A stretch of 64,000 nt of DNA from Rhodanobacteraceae bacterium. GTDB taxonomy: Bacteria > Pseudomonadota > Gammaproteobacteria > Xanthomonadales > Rhodanobacteraceae. A program made the translations under genes and the position numbers. Shown in pieces: positions 10,365 to 19,346 of the stretch; positions within the stretch are counted from its first letter, which is position 1, and every line of letters begins with the position of its first letter. The notes beneath the pieces were generated by a model. It ran no database searches, was not told where the DNA came from, and was given only the letters and a program-made list of their open reading frames with translations. The DNA lies in the NCBI GenBank assembly GCA_016790075.1, contig JAEUPP010000045.1, positions 1 to 64,000 of the forward strand, in the 5' to 3' direction.

Positions 10365-13300
10365 TCACCGAGCAATATGCTTCGCCTTCGCCCCACGCAG
10401 ATCAGTGCCGCGGCCGAATGAGGCGCCGCGCCAGGCCGCGAATGCGGCATTGAGCTCAGCGCTGGATACGTTGCTCTGGGCCACGGGTTGTGCAGGCGGG
10501 ACCTGGATCGCGGGTGCGCCCTTCGCCTTCAGGGCGTCGTTGACCGGCGGCAGATCCTTCGCGACGAGGGCGTCGAAGCGTGCGGCGACTTCGCTCATCT
10601 CCTTCTGCAGCGCATCGACGGTGGCCAGGTGGTACGCGCCGGGTGCGCCATCGTAGAACACGATCGCACCGTACACGGCGTCCAGCTTTTCGCGCAGGCG
10701 CTCCTCGCCGGTGATGGCGCCGCCTTCCTTCGTGGCGACGATCTCCTTGCGGATGGCGTCGGCCTTCTCGCCCAGCCCGGCCACCTTGCTGCGCGCCGCA
10801 TCACCTTCCGGGAGTTTCGCGCCGATGGCGGCGGCCTGGTCGCGGACGGCGTTGATACGCGCCATCAGGCCCGTCATCTCGCCGAACATGCCGTGCACAC
10901 GCATGGCGGCGTCGAATTGCGCCTTACGCTCGGCCACCGTCAGCTTCGTGCGCCGGTCCACCGAGACCTCCAGTGGTGCCTCGTAGACCTGCTTGTTCTT
11001 CGTCATGCGCACCGTGTACGTGCCCGGCACCACGCGCGGGCCGATCGTGCCGAAGTTGGCGAGTTGCGCCGCAGGCGGCACGACGGGCGGCTTCATGCGC
11101 ATCGACCACGTGACGCGGTTGAGGCCGCGGCGCTTGGACGCCGGCAGCGTCTCGATCACCTTGCCGTCGGGGTCGAGCACTTCGATCTTCAGGTCGCCGA
11201 AGAGGTGGCGCGTGCGCTGGTAGTAGGTGATGACCGCGGCGTTCGACGGGTTGTCGCCGACGAACTTGGCATCGCCCTCGACGCTGCCGCCGAAGCTGGC
11301 GATGCGTTGTTGCACGGGACGTGCGGCGACAAAGGCCGCGTCCCGGGCGAGCAGGGTGTCGTCGATCGAACGCAGCGGCGTGATGTCGTCGATGATCCAG
11401 ATGCCACGGCCGTGGGTGCCGATTACCAGGTCGGCATCGCGCGCCTGCACGGCCAGGTCGCGCACCGCGACGCTCGGGAAGTTGCCGCCCTTGAACTCGG
11501 CCCAGCGCGTACCGCCGTCGGTGGAGATCCACAGGCCGAACTCGGTGCCCACGAACAGGACATCGGGATCAACCGTGTCTTCCCTCAGCACGTGCGCGTA
11601 GCCGCGCAGCCCGTGCTCCTTGCCCGCGATCTTCTGCCAGCTGCGGCCGAAATCGCGCGTGCGGTACACGTAGGGATCCATGTCGCCCACGGTGTGGCGA
11701 TCGAAGGTTGCGTAAGCGGTGCCGGCGTCGTGCAGCGAGGCTTCGATCATGCTGACCCACGCGTTCTTCGGCAGCCCCTTGATGTTGCCAACCACGTTGC
11801 TCCACGACGTGCCGCCGTCGCGCGTGAGCTGCACGTTGCCGTCGTCGGTGCCGACCCAGATCACCTTGCCGTCTTTCGGTGACTCGCTGATCGAGTAGAT
11901 GGTCGTGTGCATCTCGGCCGCGGAGTTGTCGACCGTGATGCCGCCTGATTCCTCTTGCTTCTGCTTGTTCGGATCGTTGGTCGTGAGGTCGGGCGAGATA
12001 CGCTCCCAGTTCTGGCCCTGGTCGCGCGAGCGGAACAGGAACTGTGCGCCGTAGTAGATCGTGCCCTTCTCGTTCGGCGAGAGCTCGATCGGCGTGTTCC
12101 AGTTGTACCGTAGCTTTTCCTTGAAGCCGGCGGTGGGTGCAATGAAACGGGTCTGCTTCGTGTGACGGTTGACGCGCCCGAGGAAACCACCCTGGGATTC
12201 CGCGTAGAGGTAGTCCGGATCTGCCGGATCGGGGAACACCCAGAAACCGTCGCCGAAGAACACCGGCTCCCAGCGGGCATTCGTGATGCCGCCCGGATTC
12301 GCCGAATCGCCCACCCACGAGCCGTTGTCCTGCAAGCCGCCGTAGACCTGGTACGGATCCTGGTCATCGGCGCTCACATGGTAGAACTGTGAAATGGGTA
12401 GATTGTCACCTTTCCACCAGCGATTGCCGCCGTCGTAGCTCAGGAACAGGCCGCCGTCGTCGCCGCCGATGACGTGATTGGTGTTGTCGGGGTTGATCCA
12501 GAGGTCGTGCCAGTCGCCGTGTGCACCACCGCCCGTGGACGAGAAGCTCTTGCCGCCGTCGAGCGAGACGATCAGCGGCAGGTTCGGCTTGAAGATCTTG
12601 TCGGGATTCTTCGGGTCGACGATCAGGCGCGAGAAGTAGAATGGCCGCCAGACCATGGACTGGCTGCGGTCACCCTCGGTCCAGGTGCGGCCACCGTCGT
12701 CGGAACGGAACAGCGCGCTGCGCACGCCTTCGATCACGGCATACACCCGCTTCGGGTCACTCGGCGCGATCGTCACGCCGATGCGGCCCCAGGGCTTGGC
12801 CGGCAGGCCGTTGTCCTTGCCGGGCTCGATCGACGTGAACGACGTGCCGCCGTCGCGCGTCTCGAACAGGCCCGAATCGGACACGGCTTCGGGGCCCTCG
12901 CCACCGGAGCGGAACGTCCAGCCCTTGCGGCGGAAATCCCAGAGCGAGACCAACAGGTGGTCCGGGTTCGTCGCGTCCATGCTGATGTCGGCACAGCCTG
13001 TGGAGGCATTCGGCCCCTTGAGCGCGAGCGTCCAGTGGCGGCCGCCGTCGTGCGTGACGTACAGGCCGCGCGCCGTGGAGTCGCTCCACAGCTTGCCGGG
13101 CACACAGGCATAGACCGTGTCGGTGCGCTGCGGGTGCACGAGGATGCGCGAGATGCGCTCCGATTCGGGCAAGCCCAGGTACGTCCAGGTGTCGCCGCCG
13201 TCGGTCGACTTGTAGATGCCGTTGCCGATGGAGACGCTGTTGCGGGTCCACGATTCGCCGGTGCCCACCCACACGACCTGCGGGTTCTTCGGATCGATCG

Positions 13301-13601
13301 TGACGGCGCCGATGGACTGCACGGGCTGCTTGTCGAACACCGGCTTGAAGGTCGTGCCGCCATCGGACGACTTCCAGACGCCGCCGCTCGCCGCGCCGAC
13401 GTAGAGCAGCGTCTTGCCGTCGACGACGCGTGCGTCGAGTGCCGAGATGCGGCCGCTCATTGTCGCGGAGCCGATGTTGCGCGCGCCGAGGCCGGAGATC
13501 GTGCCGGCGTCGTAGCGCGCCGCCGCCGTGTCCTGCGCGGCCGCCGGAATCGAAAGGGCCGCGAGCGCTAGCGCCACGGCGAGGTTGTTTTTCATGCGCA
13601 T
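10365..13601 (-). CDS. Secreted VPS10/BNR-repeat (sortilin-like) beta-propeller protein
   Basis: This is a 1078-residue exported protein. An N-terminal signal peptide ('NNLAVALALAALSIPAAAQ') precedes many BNR/Asp-box-like repeats, such as SSDGGTTF, STDGGDTW, RSDDGGRTW and SYDGGNRWW. These build one or two large beta-propellers over residues ~30-770. The C-terminal ~300 residues hold an Ig-like segment and a helical coiled region. Relatives are annotated as glycosyl hydrolases or VPS10-domain proteins, but no catalytic activity can be assigned here. The start ATG at 13601 has GGAGG 8 bases upstream, which favours it over the longer in-frame reading to 13661. It begins 13 bases after the LolA-like gene, so the two probably form an operon that ends at the terminator near 10330. 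A diverged copy of its 3' end lies at 9448-9645. Confidence 0.85.
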   Translation of the reverse strand: MRMKNNLAVALALAALSIPAAAQDTAAARYDAGTISGLGARNIGSATMSGRISALDARVVDGKTLLYVGAASGGVWKSSDGGTTFKPVFDKQPVQSIGAVTIDPKNPQVVWVGTGESWTRNSVSIGNGIYKSTDGGDTWTYLGLPESERISRILVHPQRTDTVYACVPGKLWSDSTARGLYVTHDGGRHWTLALKGPNASTGCADISMDATNPDHLLVSLWDFRRKGWTFRSGGEGPEAVSDSGLFETRDGGTSFTSIEPGKDNGLPAKPWGRIGVTIAPSDPKRVYAVIEGVRSALFRSDDGGRTWTEGDRSQSMVWRPFYFSRLIVDPKNPDKIFKPNLPLIVSLDGGKSFSSTGGGAHGDWHDLWINPDNTNHVIGGDDGGLFLSYDGGNRWWKGDNLPISQFYHVSADDQDPYQVYGGLQDNGSWVGDSANPGGITNARWEPVFFGDGFWVFPDPADPDYLYAESQGGFLGRVNRHTKQTRFIAPTAGFKEKLRYNWNTPIELSPNEKGTIYYGAQFLFRSRDQGQNWERISPDLTTNDPNKQKQEESGGITVDNSAAEMHTTIYSISESPKDGKVIWVGTDDGNVQLTRDGGTSWSNVVGNIKGLPKNAWVSMIEASLHDAGTAYATFDRHTVGDMDPYVYRTRDFGRSWQKIAGKEHGLRGYAHVLREDTVDPDVLFVGTEFGLWISTDGGTRWAEFKGGNFPSVAVRDLAVQARDADLVIGTHGRGIWIIDDITPLRSIDDTLLARDAAFVAARPVQQRIASFGGSVEGDAKFVGDNPSNAAVITYYQRTRHLFGDLKIEVLDPDGKVIETLPASKRRGLNRVTWSMRMKPPVVPPAAQLANFGTIGPRVVPGTYTVRMTKNKQVYEAPLEVSVDRRTKLTVAERKAQFDAAMRVHGMFGEMTGLMARINAVRDQAAAIGAKLPEGDAARSKVAGLGEKADAIRKEIVATKEGGAITGEERLREKLDAVYGAIVFYDGAPGAYHLATVDALQKEMSEVAARFDALVAKDLPPVNDALKAKGAPAIQVPPAQPVAQSNVSSAELNAAFAAWRGASFGRGTDLRGAKAKHIAR

Positions 13602-13614
13602 GGTCGTGGCCTCC

Positions 13615-14361
13615 TCACTTCGATGCAGCGGGGGAGGCCGGGAACGCGAACTTCGCGTCATCGACCGGGACGTTCACCTCGGCCTTCTCGAGCGTGATCT
13701 TCTGCTGCTTGGGCGCGCCTTTCGGCCCGCTCTCGATCGAGAACGGCATATACACGCCGGCGACTTTCTCATAGTTGCCCAGATCACTCTCGAACGCCTG
13801 CTCGGCACCGCGCACCTTGCGCTGCGTCACCGTGCGGATCTCAAGAAAGAAGTCGGGATCGAAGTAGAAGTACTTCACGTCCCCGTCCTTCTCGCTCACC
13901 TTGAGCTTGTGCGCCTCGGTGCCGTCGACGTCCTCGGTGCCGAGGTATTCGATCGTGCTGCCTTTCTCGCGCCAGTCGACGAGCGGGCCGTCGATGTCGG
14001 CGTCGTCGATCAGTCCCTTGCTGTCGTCGGCCGACAGCTTTTCGGGATCCTTGCGGCCGCCGAACGGCTGGATCTGCCAGCCTTCGGTGCCGTCGTAGGC
14101 TTGTACCGACGTCATGCCCTGCAACGAGGCTTCCTGCCGGACCTTGCCGGTGCGGCTGACGATTGTGTCGAGCGAGAGGTCGACTGAGAAATCGCCGGTG
14201 AAGGACAGCTTGCCGGTCGTGCGCAGCGATCCGATCGCCTTGATCGCATCGCGCCCTCCCTTCGCCTCGATATTCTTCGCAATCAGCTCCTCGGCTGTCA
14301 TGGCGCTGGCCGCGCCCGAGGCCGCGAGCAGCAGCGCGCACAAGCACGTGCATTTGTGCAT
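13615..14361 (-). CDS. Periplasmic LolA-like / outer-membrane-lipoprotein-sorting-type protein
   Basis: This is a 248-residue protein with a signal peptide ('CLCALLLAASGAASA'). It then shows 'AEELIAKNIEAKGGRDAIKA', the usual opening of LolA-like periplasmic carriers, and a beta-rich body with 'YDGTEGWQIQPFGG' and 'YFYFDPDFFLEIR'. Such proteins fold as half-barrels that bind lipid or lipoprotein moieties, but this group is uncharacterised. It lies immediately upstream of the VPS10-type gene (13-base gap), and the two secreted products may act together. Confidence 0.7.
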   Translation of the reverse strand: MHKCTCLCALLLAASGAASAMTAEELIAKNIEAKGGRDAIKAIGSLRTTGKLSFTGDFSVDLSLDTIVSRTGKVRQEASLQGMTSVQAYDGTEGWQIQPFGGRKDPEKLSADDSKGLIDDADIDGPLVDWREKGSTIEYLGTEDVDGTEAHKLKVSEKDGDVKYFYFDPDFFLEIRTVTQRKVRGAEQAFESDLGNYEKVAGVYMPFSIESGPKGAPKQQKITLEKAEVNVPVDDAKFAFPASPAASK

Positions 14362-14608
14362 GGGAACTCCTTCTGGATTGGTATACGACGGAAGGCGCGC
14401 GAAACGCCGTGCGCTGGAGCGATGCCGGCCGGAGCCGAAGCGAAAGCCTACGCTGCGCCGATCGGCTTGCAGATGGGGCGGAAGTCATGGTCGATTGCAA
14501 AAGCGCCGCACCCGCGGGCGGGGACCGGACGGCGGCGGCCTGCGGCCATTCCTCTGTTCGGCAGTGCGGTTGCTGCCAGGCTCTGTGGCCGGCGCGTGTG
14601 GCGGATGT

Positions 14609-15373
14609 CTATTCGCGCAGCAGTGGCAGGGCCAGTTGCTGCAGCCGGGCCATGTCGAGAATCTCGAATTCGCGCCGGTCCACGTGCAGCAGACCTTCGT
14701 TCTGGAAGCGGCGCATCACGCGCGATACGGTTTCGGCGGCAAGCCGCAGGTAGTTGCCAATGTCGGTGCGCGACATGCTCAGTGCGAAACGGTTCGGTGA
14801 GAAACCGTGGTTGGCGAAGCGCCGGGAGATCGACAGCACGAAGGCCGCCATGCGTTCGTCCGCGCTGAAATCGCCGGCCATCGCCGCGGCCTTGTTGATG
14901 TCCTGGCTCAGCAACCGGAACAGCTGTGTCTGCAGGCCCGGCATGCGTGTGGCCAGGGTAGCCATCATGGGAAACGAGAAGCGGCACAAGCTGACGGTAT
15001 CCAGCGCGACGGCGTTGCAGGGGAAGCGTCCGTTATGAATGGCATCCAGTCCGATGATTTCGCCGAGCAGGAAAAAACCAAGCACCTGTTCGCGCCCCGC
15101 GGCGTCGACGCGGAAGGTCTTGACCATGCCCGAGCGCACCGCAGCGATGGCGTTGAACGGATCGCCCTCGCGGAACAGGAGCGTGCCCGCGTGATACGGC
15201 CCCACGTGCTGCACCAGGCAGTGCAGCTCCTTCAGCGCGGGTTTGTCATAGCCCTCGGCATGGCAGACGCCGGCGAAGGCGCAGTTGCCGCAGAAACTGA
15301 ACCCATCGCCATCGCCATCGTCCGTGATCGGGTTCGGCCTGGTCCGAAACGGGTTCATCAACGAGCGTGACAT
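14609..15373 (-). CDS. fnr: FNR/ANR-type oxygen-sensing transcription regulator
   Basis: This 254-residue Crp/Fnr-family protein has N-terminal FCGNCAFAGVC (CX2CX5C). Further cysteines occur after the cyclic-nucleotide-like beta-barrel ('RFPCNAVALDTVSLC'), so the four cysteines needed for an O2-labile [4Fe-4S] cluster are available. The C-terminal HTH includes 'SMSRTDIGNYLRLAAETVSR', where E-x2-SR is the FNR TTGAT-reading pattern. FNR activates anaerobic genes, and candidate boxes precede several neighbouring genes. The ATG at 15373 is chosen, although it lacks a good ribosome site; the ATG at 15358 is possible. It lies 37 bases after the HemN-like gene, probably co-transcribed with it. Confidence 0.88.
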   Translation of the reverse strand: MSRSLMNPFRTRPNPITDDGDGDGFSFCGNCAFAGVCHAEGYDKPALKELHCLVQHVGPYHAGTLLFREGDPFNAIAAVRSGMVKTFRVDAAGREQVLGFFLLGEIIGLDAIHNGRFPCNAVALDTVSLCRFSFPMMATLATRMPGLQTQLFRLLSQDINKAAAMAGDFSADERMAAFVLSISRRFANHGFSPNRFALSMSRTDIGNYLRLAAETVSRVMRRFQNEGLLHVDRREFEILDMARLQQLALPLLRE

Positions 15374-15410
15374 GGGGGGATGGTCAGCGGGCGAGAAAAT
15401 CGGTCTACGG

Positions 15411-16712
15411 TCATGACCAGTGTCCCAGTGCGGCGAACGGGGCGCAGATTGCCTGCAGGGCCAGCCGCCCTTGTGGACCGAGCTGCAGGCTCCGGGCATC
15501 GTATCGCAGCAGTCCTGCTTCCCGCAGTGGCTGTAGCATGGCCAGCTCGTCGCGGAAGTACTCGGCGAACACGATGCCGTGCTGTTCCTGCATCGGGGCG
15601 AGATCGACGCTGCCCGCACAGAGCAGAGCCTGCAGCAGATCGCTGCGCAGACGCTGGTCCGCATTCAGCTGCAGACCGCGCCAGATCGGCAGTTCGCCCA
15701 TGTCGATGCTGCTTTCCCAGGCGGCGAGTTCGGGATAGTTCTCAAAGCAGGCATCGCCGATGCAACTGCGTGCGCCCACCCCGAGGCCGATGAGGTCGGT
15801 CTGTGCCAGCGGCACATAGCCGAGTGCATTGTGATGCAGCAGGCCGCTTTGGCGGCCACGAGCCAGATCGTCCTGCGGCAGTGCGAATACATCCAGGCCC
15901 AGCGCCTCGTAGCCAGCGGCGAGCAGGGCGCTGGCGGCAGCGGCGTGGCGCTGCGCACAGTCGGGTCGTGGCGTCGCGGTGGCCAGTGATGCCGGGTCCG
16001 CCGGGAAGCTCAGGCGGACGCGTTCCGCACGAAGCGCCAGCAGTTGCTGCAGGCTGGCCTCGAAGTCGGCGTCGCTGTCCGCCGCTGGCCCACAGATCAG
16101 ATCCAGGCCGGTCGAGCGCATGCCGGCTTCTCGCGCGGCGGCGAGACTGCGTTCCAGCAGCGCGGTGGCAGCGGGATCCGCGGTTACCGGCAGCGCGCGG
16201 AAACGTACCCGGTTGAAACCCAGGTCGACCATACCGGCGAGTTCCCGCGCGCCGTGGACGCCACCGGGCAGCACGACCAGGAACTCGCGCGTGCTCGCAT
16301 GGCTCAGGAAAAAGTGGCGCGATACAGCGTGCAGCAGTTCCCCCAGCCCGTTACCGGCCGTCTCGCTGGTCAGGCCGTCCAGCTGCAGCTGAACGACGTC
16401 ACGGTCGCGGTCGAACAGCGGGGCAACCAATTCGCATTCGCGCGCCAGGCGGTGGAAAGACGCGTAGCTGCGCCCGCGGTCCACGCCAGTCACAACCGGG
16501 CAGTCGACCACGTTCCCGTCAAACGGCAGGTGCAGATGCAGCGACAGCAGCCGCGGCATCGGATCTTCATTGCTCTGGCGCGCGGCGCTGCGAAACTGGG
16601 ATTCGCCCAGTTCCGGTGAGAATCGGGCGGGGTCGGGAAATTCGGTGAATTCGGTACCCGGGCCGGAATGCAGCGGCTGTGCGGCCAAGGTGGGCTGGCG
16701 TGTCGGGGTCAT
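15411..16712 (-). CDS. HemN-like protein lacking the radical-SAM cysteine cluster
   Basis: This 433-residue protein aligns along its length with oxygen-independent coproporphyrinogen III oxidase: the 'SNEDPMPRLLSLHLHLPF' region, 'LGFNRVRFRALP', 'HHNALGYVPLAQTDLIGLGV' and a C-terminal winged-helix-like part. Where HemN has CX3CX2C directly after H-(I/V)-P-F, this protein has DGNVVDCPVV, so the Fe-S ligands are gone. The GGGTP SAM motif is replaced by 'LDGLTS'. It should therefore not do radical-SAM chemistry. It sits just upstream of fnr and has a FNR-like box upstream. A heme-binding, chaperone or regulatory role is possible but unproven. The start ATG at 16712 matches where HemN proteins begin. 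Confidence 0.8.
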   Translation of the reverse strand: MTPTRQPTLAAQPLHSGPGTEFTEFPDPARFSPELGESQFRSAARQSNEDPMPRLLSLHLHLPFDGNVVDCPVVTGVDRGRSYASFHRLARECELVAPLFDRDRDVVQLQLDGLTSETAGNGLGELLHAVSRHFFLSHASTREFLVVLPGGVHGARELAGMVDLGFNRVRFRALPVTADPAATALLERSLAAAREAGMRSTGLDLICGPAADSDADFEASLQQLLALRAERVRLSFPADPASLATATPRPDCAQRHAAAASALLAAGYEALGLDVFALPQDDLARGRQSGLLHHNALGYVPLAQTDLIGLGVGARSCIGDACFENYPELAAWESSIDMGELPIWRGLQLNADQRLRSDLLQALLCAGSVDLAPMQEQHGIVFAEYFRDELAMLQPLREAGLLRYDARSLQLGPQGRLALQAICAPFAALGHWS

Positions 16713-16746
16713 GACGCCAGCTTGCGCTGGATTGCTGAGCGGCGTG

Positions 16747-16760
16747 TTGATCCAGGTCAT
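16747..16760. promoter_or_regulatory. FNR/DNR-like box upstream of the HemN-like gene
   Basis: TTGATCCAGGTCAT matches TTGAT-N4-ATCAA at 8 of 10 fixed positions. Its centre is ~41 bases upstream of the HemN-like ATG. This is close for a class II site, so the transcript would have a very short leader or a different start. It is similar in sequence to the nirK and norZ boxes. Confidence 0.5.
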
Positions 16761-16866
16761 TCGCAACGCGAAAAAGTTGGTCGCGACATACGGACGCCGG
16801 GATTGAGCCCGGTTCGTAGCGCTGCGTCTGTGCTGACCTGTCCGGAGGTCGTGCGTGCACGTCCGT

Positions 16867-17172
16867 TCAGATCGCACCGATGTCGAGCGTCGCGAGTACC
16901 TCGCGCACCTGCACTTGCAAGGCGCGATAGGACTTTTCCCATTGTCCCGCATGCGGCGTGGCCGCACCGAAGCGCAACAGCATGGCCGAGGCGCTGGACA
17001 GCGCCGTGCGCAGCCGCTGGATTTCGGCAAGCGCTGCCTCGTGTTGTTGCTTGTCGACCAGCAGCAATTTGCGGTCGCGGCAAACGCCTATGCACGGCTG
17101 CGGCGCCTCGATGCGGCCACAGCCTATGCACTGCCAGGCCTGGACGTAGCTGCTGTCTGCCGCACTATTCAT
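16867..17172 (-). CDS. Small zinc-ribbon-like protein of the denitrification region
   Basis: This is a 101-residue protein. The N-terminus has CIGCGRIEAPQPCIGVC, with a CX2C and a CX4C arrangement that resembles a zinc or iron-binding knuckle. The rest is a predicted helical, coiled-coil-like stretch (residues ~40-100). Its ATG overlaps the stop of the DnrO-like gene (ATGA), so the two are coupled. I do not recognise a characterised family. Context suggests a role linked to denitrification. Confidence 0.7.
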   Translation of the reverse strand: MNSAADSSYVQAWQCIGCGRIEAPQPCIGVCRDRKLLLVDKQQHEAALAEIQRLRTALSSASAMLLRFGAATPHAGQWEKSYRALQVQVREVLATLDIGAI

Positions 17173-17702
17173 TGTGCGGCAGGATCCGGTGCCGCCGGCC
17201 AGCCCGGATCATCGAACAGGCGCGGATACAGCGTCACGGCTTCCTGCAGTGCCGCGAGCGCGGCACGGTCTGCGGGGTCGCCCTGCAGGCGCTGGGCGGC
17301 TTGCAGCAGCGGCAGCAGGATCTGATGCAGAGCACTATCCGCGTCGGGCTCGAGCCTGCAGTTGGCGAACAGGAAGTGTATTGCCGTCTCGATCTGCGCT
17401 GCCTGTTCCCGTGCCGCGGGCAGCGGCATATGGCCCAGCTCAGGGGGGCGCAATTGCTTGAGCGCGGCCTGCACCTGTCCCATGCCTTTGCGCAAGGCCA
17501 TGTCAGTGGCCCAGCGCTTCGTGGGCGCATGGACCGGCACGGCGGTATCACGCGCCGCAGGCGCTGCGTGCGAGGCGTGCGAGGCGGAAGTCTCCGCGGC
17601 CATATGTCCCGCATGGCCCTTCGACAGCGGCTCCTCTGCAGCGGCATGAACCGTAATGCCGGACAGGGCGAATATGGCGAGCAGGCAGCTGCAGTTTTTC
17701 AT
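17169..17702 (-). CDS. DnrO-like periplasmic protein
   Basis: This is a 177-residue protein with a signal peptide ('CLLAIFALSGITVHA') and a His-rich N-terminal mature segment (HAGHMAAETSASHASH) that could bind metal. A helical domain follows with 'RWATDMALRKGMGQ', 'HFLFANCRLEPDADSALH' and 'YPRLFDDPGW'. These phrases resemble proteins annotated DnrO in denitrifying gammaproteobacteria; this is from memory of the family and not checked by search. It is translationally coupled to the Cys-rich 101-residue protein downstream. The longer upstream reading (to 17954) lacks a signal peptide at its start, so the ATG at 17702 is preferred. Confidence 0.6.
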   Translation of the reverse strand: MKNCSCLLAIFALSGITVHAAAEEPLSKGHAGHMAAETSASHASHAAPAARDTAVPVHAPTKRWATDMALRKGMGQVQAALKQLRPPELGHMPLPAAREQAAQIETAIHFLFANCRLEPDADSALHQILLPLLQAAQRLQGDPADRAALAALQEAVTLYPRLFDDPGWPAAPDPAAQ

Positions 17703-17814
17703 TGGCAGGAAGAGCCTTGGCGGGGAATCAGAAAAACGCGGTAACGGACATGAACTGCGCTCGGTTGCCGGCAGCGGCAGGGTCGTCATCCGGCTGCATG
17801 CAAAAACGTTGGGT

Positions 17815-18039
17815 TCAGGCGCCGCAACAGCCGCCGCAGCAGTCGCTGCGGGAGGGCAGTGTGCGCGCTGCTGCCGGCAGGGAGGCGGCCAGGAGCAGTC
17901 GCTGTACCTCCGCCTCGGCCAGCCCGGTGCGCACGATGAAGCCGCCGCCGGCATCCAGTGTCACTTCGGCATTGGGGTCGTGTGCTCCCAGGGCACGCTG
18001 CGCCTGTTCGGCCAGCATGGAAGTTGCGATCGTGGTCAT
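17815..18039 (-). CDS. Small protein with CCGGCCGA C-terminal tail
   Basis: This 74-residue protein has an N-terminal helix (MTTIATSMLAEQAQRAL) and a short beta segment (AEVTLDAGGGFIVRTGL). Its C-terminus is CCGGCCGA, four cysteines in two CC pairs, which suggests thiol-based metal binding. No signal peptide is present. It lies between fabB and the DnrO-like gene in the same orientation. I do not recognise the family. It is short, but the reading frame is clean and the neighbouring gaps would otherwise be long. Confidence 0.55.
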   Translation of the reverse strand: MTTIATSMLAEQAQRALGAHDPNAEVTLDAGGGFIVRTGLAEAEVQRLLLAASLPAAARTLPSRSDCCGGCCGA

Positions 18040-18136
18040 AGGGGAATCATCCTTTTGCAGGGTTGGGGAATCTTCTGGCAGCGTCGGGAAACTGCCGGCA
18101 GCTTTCTGGAAGTCAGGTAATGTCGAACTGGGACGT

Positions 18137-19345
18137 TCAGGCACGTGTGAACACCAGCGCCGCATTCGTGCCGCCGAAACCGAAACTGTTGGACATGACG
18201 GTGTTCAGAACAGCCGGGCGGCTCGTACGCACGATGGGAAAGGCCGCGGCCTGCGGGTCCAGACTATCGATGTTGGCCGAGCCGGCGATGAAACCGTCGC
18301 GCAGCATCAGCAGGCTGTAGATGGCCTCGTGCACGCTGGCGGCGCCCAGCGAATGCCCGCTCAGTGACTTGGTCGAAGACAGCGGCGGCACGGCCGCGCC
18401 GAAGACTTCACCCACAGCCTGCAGTTCGACGATGTCGCCCAGTGGCGTCGCCGTGCCGTGGGTATTGAGATAGTCGACCGGTGTGCGCACATCGGCCAGC
18501 GCCATCTGCATGCAGCGCACCGCGCCATGACCGTTTGGCGTCACCATGTCGGCACCGTCGGAGGTGACGCCATAGCCAACCAGCTCCGCATGGATGCGTG
18601 CACCGCGAGCGGCTGCGTGGGCGTAGTCCTCCAGCACCAGCATGCCAGCGCCGCCGGCAATGACGAAGCCGTCGCGGCCACTGTCGTAGGGACGCGAGGC
18701 CTGCGCCGGCGCAGTGTTGTAGGCGCTGGACAGCGCGCCCATCGCATCGAACTGTGCCGCCATGCCCCAATGCAGTTCCTCGCCGCCGCCGACGAACATG
18801 ATGTCCTGCGTGCCACGCCGGATCAGGTCTGCCGCGGCACCTATGCAATGCGCCGAGGTTGCGCAGGCCGCGGCGATGGAATAGCTGACGCCGAGCACAC
18901 CGAACGCCGTGGCCAGTGCCGCTGATACGGTAGAACACATGGTACGCGGCACCATGTACGGGCCAACCCGGCGTACGCCTTTCTCGCGCAGCAGGTCACC
19001 GGTCTCGATCTGCCACTGCGACGAGCCGCCGCCAGAGCCGGCAATCACGCCAGTGCGCGGATGGCTGACGCGGTCCGCGCCCAGGCCCGCATCGGCGATC
19101 GCATCACGCAGGGCGACATAACTGTAGGCGGCCGCATCTCCCATGAAGCGTCGCAGGCGGCGGTCCACGGCGGCGGCGAGGTCGATACGCGGCAGGCCTG
19201 CGATGCAACTGCGCAACCCCTGCGCAGCGTATTCGGGCATGGCGCAGACGCCGCTGACGCCATCGCGCAGTGCACGCGAAACGGCGTCGACCGCATCGCC
19301 CAGGCAGGAAACCACGCCCATCCCGGTTACGACAACACGGCGCAT
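18137..19345 (-). CDS. fabB: Beta-ketoacyl-ACP synthase I
   Basis: This 402-residue condensing enzyme has nucleophile Cys163 in [10 protein letters not shown], and histidines in [11 protein letters not shown] and [14 protein letters not shown]. The C-terminal glycine-rich '[15 protein letters not shown]' is typical. KAS I elongates cis-unsaturated acyl-ACP after FabA, supplying unsaturated fatty acids without oxygen. It follows fabA by one base, a classic fabAB operon. In the anaerobic cluster it may be an extra, FNR-controlled copy, but whether another fabB exists cannot be seen here. Confidence 0.92.
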   Translation of the reverse strand: MRRVVVTGMGVVSCLGDAVDAVSRALRDGVSGVCAMPEYAAQGLRSCIAGLPRIDLAAAVDRRLRRFMGDAAAYSYVALRDAIADAGLGADRVSHPRTGVIAGSGGGSSQWQIETGDLLREKGVRRVGPYMVPRTMCSTVSAALATAFGVLGVSYSIAAACATSAHCIGAAADLIRRGTQDIMFVGGGEELHWGMAAQFDAMGALSSAYNTAPAQASRPYDSGRDGFVIAGGAGMLVLEDYAHAAARGARIHAELVGYGVTSDGADMVTPNGHGAVRCMQMALADVRTPVDYLNTHGTATPLGDIVELQAVGEVFGAAVPPLSSTKSLSGHSLGAASVHEAIYSLLMLRDGFIAGSANIDSLDPQAAAFPIVRTSRPAVLNTVMSNSFGFGGTNAALVFTRA

Positions 19346-19346
19346 G

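Noticed and set aside
10488-11882. 464-codon open frame on the plus strand opposite the VPS10-type gene
   Set aside because: Its translation is rich in Arg/Ala/His/Val without motifs; the minus-strand beta-propeller protein is clearly the real gene.
15374-15664. In-frame upstream extension of the FNR-type regulator to 15664
   Set aside because: The added residues are Cys/Arg/Ser-rich, overlap the HemN-like gene and have no FNR similarity.
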